From Rhizaria sp. SCN 62-66 (Eukaryota > Rhizaria, unplaced), in contig MEDY01000279.1 in NCBI GenBank assembly GCA_001724265.1, positions 1-41,020 on the forward strand: a DNA stretch of 41,020 bases, given 5' to 3'. The position numbers were made by a program, and so were the translations under genes. This document shows positions 1-10,400 of the stretch, piece by piece (position 1 is the stretch's first letter; each line of letters opens with the position of its first letter). The notes under the pieces were generated by a model, which worked only from the letters and a program-made list of their open reading frames with translations, made no database searches and was not told the origin of the DNA.

Positions 1-780
1 GGCAGCGGCCTCCGCGGCGGCGGCTTCGGCTGCCTCGGCCAACGCGGCGGCGCGGGCGGCGGCCTCGGCGGCGGCGACCGCGGCGGCGGCGTCGGCGGCG
101 GCAGCGGCGCGCGCGGAGGCCCGCACGTCGACCGTGTCCTGCGCGTGTTTCTCCCGCAGCGCGGTCAACGCGGCGGCGTGCGCGGCGGCGGCGGCAGCGG
201 CGTCCGTCTGCGCGGCATGCAGCGCAGCCGAGTGCGCCGCATTGGCGGCCGCGGTGGCCGTGTGTGCAGTGGCGAGATCGGCGCGCACGGCGGCCAGGTC
301 GGCCTCAGCGCGCTCGAGCGCGGCGACGACCCCGGCCGTGGCGCCCAGCTGCAGCGAGTCTGTGTAATTACGCAGCGCGCGGAGAAAGGAGGACTGCATG
401 CGCGACATGACGGTGAGCAGCCAGACAAGGCAGGCGAGCCCCGCGGCGACGACGGCGTAGACGGGGCCCGGCCGGATGAAGCACGTGGCGCACGACACCT
501 GCCCGAACGGGAGGTCGATGTGGACCTGCTGACCGAAAAGCGGCGTTGCGCTGCACGTAAACAGCACGCCCGCGCAGATGCCCAGCAGGTACAGCGCGGC
601 GACGCAGAGCGGGTAGGTCCAGCGCACGCACGCGGAGCCCAGACGCTTCGGCGGAGGCGTCAGCGGGTTCGGCGCCTGGGCGAAGGAGGAGGCGGCGCGG
701 GGGGGCGACGCCGGGACGGCGGGGAGCCCCGCGGTGGTGCGGTGCTCGCTCTCGCGCTTAGCCCGGGCACGGAGGTCCAT
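1..780 (-). CDS. Two-pass membrane protein with Ala-rich helical tail (3' end cut by window)
   Basis: The minus-strand frame opens at ATG 778-780 and stays open for 260 codons to the window edge, so the C-terminus is missing. This ATG is the first after an in-frame TAA at 883-885. The N-terminal ~45 residues are Pro/Ser/Ala-rich and look disordered. Two hydrophobic segments follow at about residues 57-76 (LCVAALYLLGICAGVLF) and 107-125 (VYAVVAAGLACLVWLLTVM). They are separated by a 30-residue loop containing cysteines at ~76, 97 and 100. From ~135 onward the sequence is almost pure Ala with spaced E, D, R, H and T, as in a long helix or coiled coil. With both termini probably cytosolic, the short Cys loop would be luminal or extracellular. 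I recognise no family. The two membrane segments argue that this frame, not the longer forward-strand open frame over the same DNA, is the gene. Confidence 0.75.
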   Translation of the reverse strand, partial: MDLRARAKRESEHRTTAGLPAVPASPPRAASSFAQAPNPLTPPPKRLGSACVRWTYPLCVAALYLLGICAGVLFTCSATPLFGQQVHIDLPFGQVSCATCFIRPGPVYAVVAAGLACLVWLLTVMSRMQSSFLRALRNYTDSLQLGATAGVVAALERAEADLAAVRADLATAHTATAAANAAHSAALHAAQTDAAAAAAAHAAALTALREKHAQDTVDVRASARAAAAADAAAAVAAAEAAARAAALAEAAEAAAAEAAA

Positions 781-1305
781 GAATATGCCTACGCGTGCTC
801 GAACACAGGTGGTTCTGTGGCGAGAGGGGCTGGTATGCGAATAAGCAGAACGGAGTTGGAAGAGAGGCACGAGTCGGTCAGGTTACAGTCTGCTCAGTGT
901 CACAGCATGATTGGATTTGAAAAAAATATTAAAAACACGCTTGAATACAACTATCCAGCCATGTGCCATCGGTAATTTTCTTATTTTGCGATTTTACAAC
1001 GTACACGGTCTTGAAACGCAAAACTAGTTTGGTCCGTTGGTGGAGGTGGGCTGGGGGGCTGGAATCGAGAGACTCGACTTTACAAAGATATATCACTATA
1101 GTGTGATCGTGTACATCAATGAATGACAATTATTACGATTATAAGCTGGTTGAAAAACATTTTATGGCAATTATGTATTCTTATCGGCTACTCTATATTG
1201 TCTATTCCTGATTGCTAATCTGTCATCTCACTTCATATTGGTAACCGTTATAACCATTCTTCTTTGTGTTTAGCCTGCACCTCGAGCCCAAAACATTGGT
1301 TCTGC
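781..1305. other. AT-rich divergent intergenic region (shared promoter region)
   Basis: This 525-bp spacer separates the starts of two divergent genes and must hold both 5' regions. Composition drops sharply to AT-rich from about 890 to 1260. I see no convincing TATA box. The T-rich run ending in TTTAG at about 1269-1273, just before the plus-strand gene, resembles a splice acceptor. An upstream noncoding exon is therefore possible, but no matching donor and start codon could be fixed. Confidence 0.5.
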
Positions 1306-3567
1306 ATGTCATCCGCGACGGCTGAGCAGGCTGCGATGGCGGCCACTGCGCCGTCCCCGCTAATGCCCGCCCCGAGTGACTCTTCATCCACCACCGCTAC
1401 CTGTGACATCACTGTTTCCTTCAGCACTCTCTCGGCCGAGGCCCGCACCAAGAATGCATCCCCTTCCCGCGCCGCGTCTTCCTCAGCCACCGCGAAGCCC
1501 GCGCGCTCCCGACCGATTATCTTGTACCCGACGTCGCACGTCCGCGGCCACCCCGAGCCGGCGGTGTCCCGGTCCAACTACTTCGCGACGCCGCCGCCCG
1601 CAGGGTTCGACTCGAGCATCGTCGACGCCGCGCGCCCCGCCGTCGACCCCGGGATGCTGCACCACACCACTATGGTGCGTCTGTCCTCTCCGCGCGGCTT
1701 TCCCGCGACCCCACGCACGGCGCTGACGGCCCCGCTGGACGACATCGTCGACGCTGTGGTCGGCACCACCGCGGCGGGCGCTGCGCGCACAAACGCGGCG
1801 TCGCTGCGGCTGAGCAACGTCCGCATCAACGTGCTCGCGCGCCGCCGCGACTCCGCCGCCGCGGCCGCCGCCGCGGGTTCCAGCTCCGCGTCTAATGAGG
1901 GCACGCAGAGCGGCGCAGACGGGGACGCGCATGTGCGGGGCGCGCACGGGGGGAATGCGGGCCGTGTGAGCGAGCTGGACATGGCTGCATTGGCGGCCAC
2001 GGGCACGGTTGATATAGCATCCGTGTCCTACTCAGACCTCATGGCCGTCGATCACGTCCTGTGGCCGCGCGTGCCACGGCAAACTCAGCAACAGCAGCAG
2101 CAACATCAGCAACAAGGCCAGCAGCCGCGTCCCCAGTGGCAGCAGGCGCGGAAGTTCGTGCTCGCCCGCAGGCCCTCAGGATCGGCCGCAGCGGCGTCAA
2201 ACAGTGCCGACGCGAGTGTAACTGCGAACTCTGAGGGCGAGAGTAAGACTAATGCGCTGGATGCAAGCGAGAGCAGCGCAAAGAGTTACGGCCCCGAAGA
2301 GGCGACCGCTCAGGAGGCTGGGATCGAACCAGAGGCGGACGGGACTGTCAGTGTAAGCGCAAACGCACACGCAGATGAGAGCGCTGTCGATGCAGTTCCT
2401 GACGACGCGAACACTGCTGACCACGCGAACAACGACGACTCGGCAGCGGAAAAGGTGACCTCTGCGAGCGCGACTGACAGCAAGAAGAACGGCGGCGCAA
2501 TGCAAGGCCAGCCCCCCGGCCGGTTGGGACGCGCCGACCGGTGGGTCGTGACCGTGGCAGGCTTCAATCTGAACGAAGGAGTCAGCGAGATGCCTAAAAA
2601 GTCAAAGTTAAGACAGTCGCAGTCGCCATCCCAGACGACGGCAGCTCAGAAGAGTGACGCTGGTGCAGCCAAGCCTGCGGCTGAAGCTGGCGCTGGACCT
2701 GCTGCTGATGCCACTGCAGACGCAGACGCTGCCGATGCTGACGACGGCGAGCCTGAGGGCGGCGGCGGCGGCGGCGAGGCTAAGGCTAAGGGCAATGGCG
2801 AGTCCAAGGGCGGCGACAGCGAGTCTAAGGGCCCCGCGTCCGTGACTCACGCCGGCTTCCTACCCCTGGGCGCGCAGCTCTCGCTCTCGCGCGAGGCCGC
2901 GCTGGCGCAGGCGCTGCTGACGCCCGCGCTTGCCGCGACTGGGCCGCGCGCCAACAGCCACGCCGTGGTGCCGCTGGCGTCCGCGCGCGAGGCGCCGCCG
3001 CGGCCGGAGTGGTTTGACGACAAGGACGCGCTTCGGAAGTGCAAGCGGGGCAACGGCGGCTCCAGTGCGAGCAACAGCAAGGATAGCAATAACAGCTCGA
3101 AAAAAGCGACTCCTGTACAGGTGTCTGCAGCCGCTGCTCCTGCGAAGACGGAGACGCCCGCTGCAGCTGCTGCCAGCAAACCGAAGCCGGCGCCTGCCAA
3201 GAAAGCCGCGGCCCCTGCGCCTGAACCTGCCGCGCCTGCTGCGGCTGCCGACAAGGGCGACGGCGAAGACGGCGACGAAGGCGACGGTGAAGACGAGGAG
3301 AAAGAGAGCAGGCCCGCGGCTGCAGTTGCGTCTTCCCAGACGCCTGCGAGCCCCCGGCCCGGGGCAAGGAGACCCACGCCCGCGGCTGCACCGGTGCCCG
3401 AGGGCGACGAGGGCGCAGAGGACGAGGCAGAGGATGAGGCCGCCGAGGCGGGTGCCAATGCCAATGCCGATGCTGAGGCAGAACCAGAAGCTGAGCGGGA
3501 AATTGAGGCTGATGTTGCGGAAGAGGCAGATGCAGGTGCAGATGAGGAAGAGGCGGATGCTGAGTAA
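1306..3567 (+). CDS. Low-complexity Ala-rich protein with acidic C-terminal tail, unknown function
   Basis: A single uninterrupted frame of 753 codons runs from ATG 1306 to TAA 3565-3567. An upstream TTG at 1264 extends the frame, but ATG 1306 is the first ordinary start. The N-terminal third (residues ~60-150) is the least repetitive and includes RPIILYPTSHVRG and SNYFATPPPAGFDSS, so it may hold a small conserved domain. A Gln run interrupted by His lies near residues 262-275. Two other non-repetitive islands are DRWVVTVAGFNLNEGVSEMP (~415) and a stretch around residues 510-585 containing THAGFLPLGAQLSLSREAA. The last ~150 residues alternate Ala with Glu/Asp and carry Lys/Pro/Ala linkers, giving a strongly acidic end. 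There are no membrane segments or signal peptide. I recognise no family. Mixed synonymous codons inside the repeats suggest a maintained protein. Confidence 0.75.
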   Translation: MSSATAEQAAMAATAPSPLMPAPSDSSSTTATCDITVSFSTLSAEARTKNASPSRAASSSATAKPARSRPIILYPTSHVRGHPEPAVSRSNYFATPPPAGFDSSIVDAARPAVDPGMLHHTTMVRLSSPRGFPATPRTALTAPLDDIVDAVVGTTAAGAARTNAASLRLSNVRINVLARRRDSAAAAAAAGSSSASNEGTQSGADGDAHVRGAHGGNAGRVSELDMAALAATGTVDIASVSYSDLMAVDHVLWPRVPRQTQQQQQQHQQQGQQPRPQWQQARKFVLARRPSGSAAAASNSADASVTANSEGESKTNALDASESSAKSYGPEEATAQEAGIEPEADGTVSVSANAHADESAVDAVPDDANTADHANNDDSAAEKVTSASATDSKKNGGAMQGQPPGRLGRADRWVVTVAGFNLNEGVSEMPKKSKLRQSQSPSQTTAAQKSDAGAAKPAAEAGAGPAADATADADAADADDGEPEGGGGGGEAKAKGNGESKGGDSESKGPASVTHAGFLPLGAQLSLSREAALAQALLTPALAATGPRANSHAVVPLASAREAPPRPEWFDDKDALRKCKRGNGGSSASNSKDSNNSSKKATPVQVSAAAAPAKTETPAAAAASKPKPAPAKKAAAPAPEPAAPAAAADKGDGEDGDEGDGEDEEKESRPAAAVASSQTPASPRPGARRPTPAAAPVPEGDEGAEDEAEDEAAEAGANANADAEAEPEAEREIEADVAEEADAGADEEEADAE

Positions 3568-4458
3568 GCATAGTTACTGAGAAACGTTACATAGCAAGGT
3601 CATCAAGACAATAAAATTATCAATTTGTATTGAAATATTTGTTGAAAAAGCATCTAACGATGTGGTTATCTGAATATACTGTAACATGAACTGCAGTTTA
3701 AAAATACAAAGTAACGCAAAACAAACGGAAAAATAATGGTGCCGCTGTACGCACCATCTTTGCAACTTGGAGATTGTTGAGATAAAGACGCTTGTTTTAG
3801 CTGAGTGTCGTTATCTTAGGTCGCCTCGACTTGCGGTCGCTACTACCCTCACACGACGACCGAAGTGACTTCTTCAGTTGCAGCGCGATAGTAACGGGCG
3901 CAGGAAACAAATGGGAACAAAACACAAAGGAACGAAGAAAAGAAGCACAGAAGCAGCTTCGAGATTGGGCGACTTGCATGTAACAAAAAACTAATAAACA
4001 AGATGAATTTGAAGGAGCTCTGATTGGCAGTGTCAGCACATATACAAAACAGATGCAACGAGTCTTGGACAAAAGACAGAGAAAAACAGGATGCTGGATG
4101 ACAAAATGGATTAGCGGCGCACGTTGCAGCATTCATGCTTGCCAAAAAGACGATGATGGCAACATACACATATCATATTGTGCAATTACACAAGTCGGTT
4201 GCGGAATTCAAGCCCCCGTGCGATTATAGTTGTTATTCCTGGTAGCGTGTCATCACTCGCAAAGCCTCGCCTCGTGGCAATGCTTTACGGTGCACACGAC
4301 CAGTACAAAACACACATAATGCACAGTGTCCCGAACCACCGATAAAACATAAACTATCCGACTGAGCACACCCTTTGCCGTTGCAACTAAATGTGAAAAA
4401 AAAGTCAAGCCAAGTCAAGTTTTCTCACTCTTTAAGAGTAAACAAGTCTGAGTCGCCT
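3568..4458. other. AT-rich intergenic region between convergent genes
   Basis: This 891-bp spacer lies between the 3' ends of a plus-strand and a minus-strand gene. It is AT-rich throughout. Short open frames on the minus strand (3797-4132 and 3849-4169) have no recognisable content. A plus-strand AATAAA is near the left side; I found no AATAAA for the minus-strand gene. I see no tRNA, ncRNA or repeat. Confidence 0.5.
3610..3615 (+). terminator. Candidate poly(A) signal AATAAA
   Basis: A canonical AATAAA lies 43 bases after the TAA of the upstream acidic-protein gene, at the start of an AT-rich stretch. Position and strand fit a cleavage/polyadenylation signal; no transcript evidence is available. 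Confidence 0.45.
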
Positions 4459-7400
4459 TTACTGGCGCTTGGCACTCCTCTTAACCTTGGCACGGCCGGT
4501 CCGGCGCGCGCCCGCGGCTGCCGCAGCGTCGCCGGAGCCGTCGCTGGTCTGGCTCTTCTTCTCACCGTCGGGGCTGTGTCCGCTGCGGGGCGCGTCTGTG
4601 CCGATGACGGACATGGACACGCCCATGGCCGTGGCGTCGCGATCCATCGCGAAGGTGTCGCTGCTGCCGACCACGGTCGACGCCGCGAAGGTCGGCGCGG
4701 GGACGAGCCCCGAGTCGGTGCTGGCGAGCGAGTCGCCGCCGTCACTCGCGAACGACGTCGTGTAGCCGTAGTCGGGCGACCCGCCGGGGTAGCCGGGCTT
4801 GGTCGCCACGGTGCCCGCAGTGGTCGCGGCGTGCTCGACGACGGGGATGGTCTGGAACGGGGTGCCCTCGTCTGAGTTGTCGTTGCCCGCACTCGCGCCA
4901 GTGAAAGCGAGCGCACGCGGCTTCAGCGCGCTGGGCTCGTCGTTGTAGCCGCTGTTGTTGCCGTTGACTGCGGAGTGGAACCGCACAGGCACCGCGGCCG
5001 CGGCAGGGGCGGCGGCGACGGGGGCGGCGGCGACCGCGGGGGCCTCGGTCTCCTCGTCCTCGTACTCGTCCTCCTCCTGCTCGTAGCCGTTGTTGTACTG
5101 CTGGCGCTGCGCGGCGTCGTGGCGCGCCTGCGCCTCGGCCAGCATCTGCTGCTCGGCGTAGGCCGCGGCGGCAACGACGTCGTGGTCCGCCTGCATCTGC
5201 CGTAGGTGGCCCTCGAGTGCCGACGTCGATGTCACCACGGAGCGGTGCTGCGCCTGCGCGGGCATCAGCGGGCGCGTCACGAACCCGCCGGACGTGGCGC
5301 CGTGCATCAGCACTTGCTGTTGCTGGCGGATCGCCGCAGACGACGCCGGCGCGGGGCCAGCGGCTGCTGCGGGCGCGCGGCCTGGCGCAGGCGTGGCTAT
5401 GAACGCGGGAGTCGCGGGGACGGACTGCGTGGGCGCGGCCTTGGCCGCAGCCGCGAGGTTGGAGCTGGAGGAAGAGGGCACCCCCTCGACGCCGCCGCTG
5501 CTGGTGGCGTCGGTGGGGCGCACCTGCAGCATCGGGCGCGGCATCGCGCGCGACGTGGCGCCCGCGCTGAAGGACATGCGCTGGTACGCGGGCACCATGC
5601 CCAGCGACGGCGGCGCGCCGTTCTGCTTGCTGGCGATCGCGGCGGCGCGGGCCGCGGCCAGCTCAGCTCGCGTGGACGCAGCAGCCGCCTCGCGCGCCGC
5701 GGCGTCCTGCTGGCGCTGTCGCTCCTCGGCGGCCGCGCGCTCGGCGTTGATAGCATCCATCAAGTCGCGGCCGGCGTCGCTGCCGTTGACCGACGGGCTG
5801 GGCGGGCCCGCGCCCGCGCCGCCGCCGGCGCGCAGCATCACAGACAGACGGGGGCGGTACACCTCGTCCTCGCCGTTTTCGACGTACTCGCCGTTCTCGT
5901 CCGCGCCGTAGTTGTTGTGGGCGTTGCGCGAGGGCGAGTTGCCGAGACCGAGCACTGCGGAGGCGCGCTTGGCCTTGGCTGTGCCGTTCTTGCGAGCGCG
6001 ACGGCGCTCAGCGCCCGTGGTGAAGTCGAGCTGCGACATCTCCAGGTCGCCGCCGCGCTGGGCACGCAGCTCCGCGGCGCGCTTCTGGCGGTCGGCGTCT
6101 CTCCGCTCTCTCTCGGCCTCGGCGCCATAGTCGTCGGCCTCGGTGGCGTTGTCGAGCCCCAGGTCGCGGGCACGCGCGTAGGCGAGACGCTTTTGCTCGC
6201 TCTTCATCTCCGCCTGGCGCTTTCTCCGCAGCGCGTCTAGCTCGTCGGGCGTGAGGCCCTCGCCTCCGTTGCGCTTGGCCTCAGCCTCCTCGGCGTCGAG
6301 CTCGGCCTGGAGAATGTCGTCCTCGAGCTTGCGCAGCGTCGAGAGCTCGGAATCCGCCTTGAGGGCCTCGGCCGCGTCAGACTTAAAAATGGCAGAAAGC
6401 AGGAAGATGGCGATGGCAGTCTTGGCGAGAATCGACACCATGCGGAGCAGGAAGATGTCGAGGGCGTTGGACAGCGCGGAGGACTCGATCCACTCGACCG
6501 TGGCGTTGGCGCGGAAGAGGTCGAACTGCATGCCGTAGACGAGGATCATCATGATGCAAAAAAACACCCACATGGTGAGGAAGATGAATCCAACAAGGCG
6601 AAGACCACGCGGGAAGCGTTCGAAGAGCGGACGCGTCTCATACCACTTCATCAGGTGCTCAAACGACACGTCAACCTGGGTGCGGAGACGCAGCTTGAGC
6701 TTCTGCTCGTTGCGCGGGTCCATGCGGCCCGACGTCTTCTGGCCGTAGTGGTTGTAGCGCCACGCCGCGAGACGCGCGATCTCGTTGAGCTGGATGCGCT
6801 CGACGGCGGGCGTGCACTTGGAGAACCACTTGAGCTGGTGCTCAGGCTTGCCAACATACGTGTCAGTGTTACCTTCGCCGGTGTAGCGCAGGAAGCAGAG
6901 GTGCTCAGCGTACGTGTACAGCATGGTCTTAACGCGCGCCTTCTGCGTCAGCGCGAACACGAGGGAAAGAATGAAGCCAATCGGCAGCATGATGGCGGCC
7001 GAGATGACCGAGATCGAGATAAACGCAAGCTGCGCCTGATCGTTACCGTAGAACATGGCGTTGACGAAGTAGCCAGATAGGAAGAGCACGCACGCAGTGA
7101 GCGCGCGACCCGCGGACGAGTACGAGTGCGCGTCCTCACGCAGGAAGATACTCACCCACAAGTGGTCATGACGCAGTGAGTAGATGGCCTTCGTCTTGAG
7201 CTTCTGGAACGCGGTCATCTCGACTTCGATCTCAGGGTTTTCCGTCGCGTCGGTGCGCTCTGCAGAGACAATCCATTGGCGGTGGAGTTTTCTCATCGCC
7301 TCCTTGTCCTTAATACGGTCGATTCTAACGGCAACGACGAAGAAGATGGCGCAGATGACGAACCACACGCAGATTGCGATCAGCGGCACGGGGTGCTTGC

Positions 7401-10400
7401 GGACGTTCTCGGGCGTGAGGTTGAGGAAATCACGGGCACTGATCGTGTTGAACGAGGGCAGGAAGTCCGTCATCTGGATCTTGGACCGGAACATCGTCAG
7501 GTGCGTGCAGCTGCACACAGTGAAGGTCGTGTTGAACGACACACGCTTGCAGCCATCGGTGCTCCACGCGCCACCGGTACCCGTGGCTCTCGGACTCCAG
7601 TACTCGCACACCGGCGAGAAGGAGCCGTCAATAGCACTGGGATTGGGGATCGTGATGATGAAGGCCGAGTTCGTCTGCGTGGTGTCGAACTTCTGCGTCT
7701 GCGGGATCGGCACAGTCAAGCTGTCGCCGACCGTGACCAGGAGCGGCGTGGAGCCGCTGCGCGCTTGCATCGACAGCGATACAAACGACGACGAGGAGGT
7801 GCCATTGAGGTACTCACCATCGGGCACCGAAGCCAGCGCCATGAGATCCGTGCTCTCGATGACCGAGAGCACCATGTTGACGCTGCCCGTGTTCGCAGTC
7901 GTCATTGAGCCTGCGATGTTGTTCGGCAAGGTCACACGCGCACCGCCGGAGGGCGCCGTCACGATCGAGGGCGCGGCGCCAGCATTGGTTGCGATGTGCT
8001 GCGTGACGAGCTGAATGCCACCCTGCGACAGCGAGTCGGCGGCCTCGCCGGAGACGGAGGGGCCCATTGTGTTAAAGGCCAGCACGGCCAACTGCGCAGG
8101 GATCAGGTTGATCAGCGCAGCGGCCTCGGCGCGCATGGCCGCGATGAGGGCCTGGTTGTCCGCCGACTCGGGGTTCGAAGATACGTCCTTAGTGACTACG
8201 CCACTGTGGGTGCGCGACGACAGCGTCAGGAACGACGATGATGCCGAGCCCTGGGCAGCCGCAGCGGCAGCCGCAGCCTCAGCCTCATCCTGCGCGACAG
8301 CGGCAGCGGCGATCTTGTCGCCCTTGCGCGCGCGAATGCGGTTCATGAGCGCGGCACGCTTCTTGCCGATGAGCACGCCGTCCTCGTTCACGTCCTCAGG
8401 GCCCGCGCCGATAGCGGCGTAGGGGTCCAGCGGCAGCAGGCGCGGGTCGTCGCGGAACCCGTTGGCGCGCGCGGCAGCGACCTCAGCCGCCTCGCCGGGG
8501 TCGGCGACTGGGAGGGGCACGCCGAGCACAGTCATGATGGTCTTGCCGACTGCGTTGGCGACAGAGTGCAGCACGCCAGTGCCGGCGCTTGGGCCCGCGC
8601 CTGTGCTCGTCGTCAGCGTGCTGGACGCGCGGCCCGCGGTCGTGTTGCGGTTGATGAGCGCAGCCTCAGAGTCGAACGAGCGCATGATGTTCTTCAGAGT
8701 CATCAGCATCGCGTTGGCCGACGGCGCGCGCAGCGTGGGCGTGCCAGACACCATCGTGAGGCCAGCGGCCTGGCGCATCTGCATCTTGAGCGCGTACGAA
8801 CGCACATCCGCGGTCAGTTCGAGTGGACGCGCGCAAACGCCAGCAACGAGCTGCAGAGTCATTTCGGACTGAGTCGTACTGCCTTCCCAGGTAGGCACGT
8901 TGGGGAACTGGGGCAGCACGGGCGTGCTAATGAGGCTCGTGTCCTCGAGCTCCTGGCGCAGCGCACTGAGCGCGACCTTGCGCATCGTCTGCGAGGTACC
9001 CAGCAACGTCTGCACAGCGGGGTCCTGGATCTGCTCCAGCAGCTGCAGACGCACTGCGGCGTTGCCCTGAACGTCGGCAGCGGTAGCGGTGAGACGAATG
9101 AGAATATTGGCAACGACGACGGTGAAGGAGTCGATACTGACCCTGTAGCTGGCGTCAACAAGACCAGAGTTAAGGTACATGCTGACTGGCAGCAGAGTCT
9201 CGCTGGTACTATCGCGCGCCGCCAGTGTGACGGTCACGGCCACAGACGTTACCGCGTTGTACTTGTCGTAGATAAGTGCAGTGAACGTGACCGTAGCGGG
9301 GAAGTCGAGCGAGACAACGAGGCGCGGCGAGAAGGAGATAGGCGCAATCTCGGCCTGCAGAGTCACCGCATCCAGACCGGTGCCGAAGGTGGTGTCGAAC
9401 ATGAACAGGTAGCGCAGCGGCTGGTCGCCGTCCTCGTCGCTCCATTGCTGGCAGTAGAGCGCGAACGGTACACCGGCGCGCAGCACGTGCGAGGTCGTCG
9501 AGGTGGACTCGGCGCTGCACGCGCCACCACTGGGGGGCTCGTTGATCGTCAACGTGATGGTCGACGACGCGAGCTCGTCAGGCAGCGGCCCGACCGGGTA
9601 GCTCTCAAGCGACAACGTCGTGGGGACGCTCGCCGCGGTGGGGTAGAGTGAGGCGCGGAACGTGTACGTGACACCCGCAGTGAGTCCGTTGGCCGCGAAC
9701 GCGAGCGCATTGTCGAGCAATGTTGCCGTGTGTCGGATCGAGAGATCTGTCATGTCGACATTACGCGTGTCGCAGGTCCAGTACACCACAGGGTCGGGCA
9801 GCGAGTCGTCGTTCTTTGTGACCACCGCGCGCATGCGGGTGATGGTGCCCGCGGGGAGCTTGTCAGAGGCCTGACCCTGAATCAAAACGGTGTAGTCATG
9901 GGTGATATTGACCAGCGTGATACGCGTAGTCGTCGAGGCTGAGCGCATGTTCTTGGTGATCGTGAGCGTGATGTCAATGTCAGAATCAGCAGCAGGAAGA
10001 AGGTCCGAAGCCTCAATCTCTGCTGTCACATCAACCGGCATAATCCAGGCAGGCCAGCACAGCTCGCTGGGAGAATTGACAACGGCGCAGGTCCACGAGT
10101 ACATCAACTCAAGGTCGTCGCCCTCATCCGGGTTGTGATCGCGGTCAAGCGACTGTACACCAGACAGGCTCAACGTCGTCGTGAGCGGGTGCGTGCCAGA
10201 CAGCGCCAGGATGCGCGGCAGCAGCGGGCCAACTTCGCAAACGACGGTGATATCCACATCGGCAAGAATGGCAATGCTTTGCTGTTCCACAGTGACGCGG
10301 AACTGGTACGTGTATCCCGGCTTCAGCGCGTAGGCAGAAATAGTCAACGCATTGTTATCCACGGTAAAGCTAGCATCCGGGGAGGTATCCAGCAACGCCC

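Noticed and set aside
145-975. Plus-strand frame of 276 codons at the left edge
   Set aside because: Gly/Arg-rich shadow of the minus-strand membrane protein; it also runs into the AT-rich spacer.
3797-4169. Small minus-strand frames rich in Cys, Phe and Leu in the convergent spacer
   Set aside because: Low-GC composition and overlap of two frames suggest chance open frames in AT-rich DNA.
4190-4280. tRNA-like stretch around GGAATTCAAGCC
   Set aside because: No acceptor or anticodon stem could be formed; there is no proper T-arm.
4459-6385. Polycystin channel domain in the receptor tail
   Set aside because: The ~640 residues after TM5 are charged, Ala/Gln/Ser-rich and contain no hydrophobic segments.
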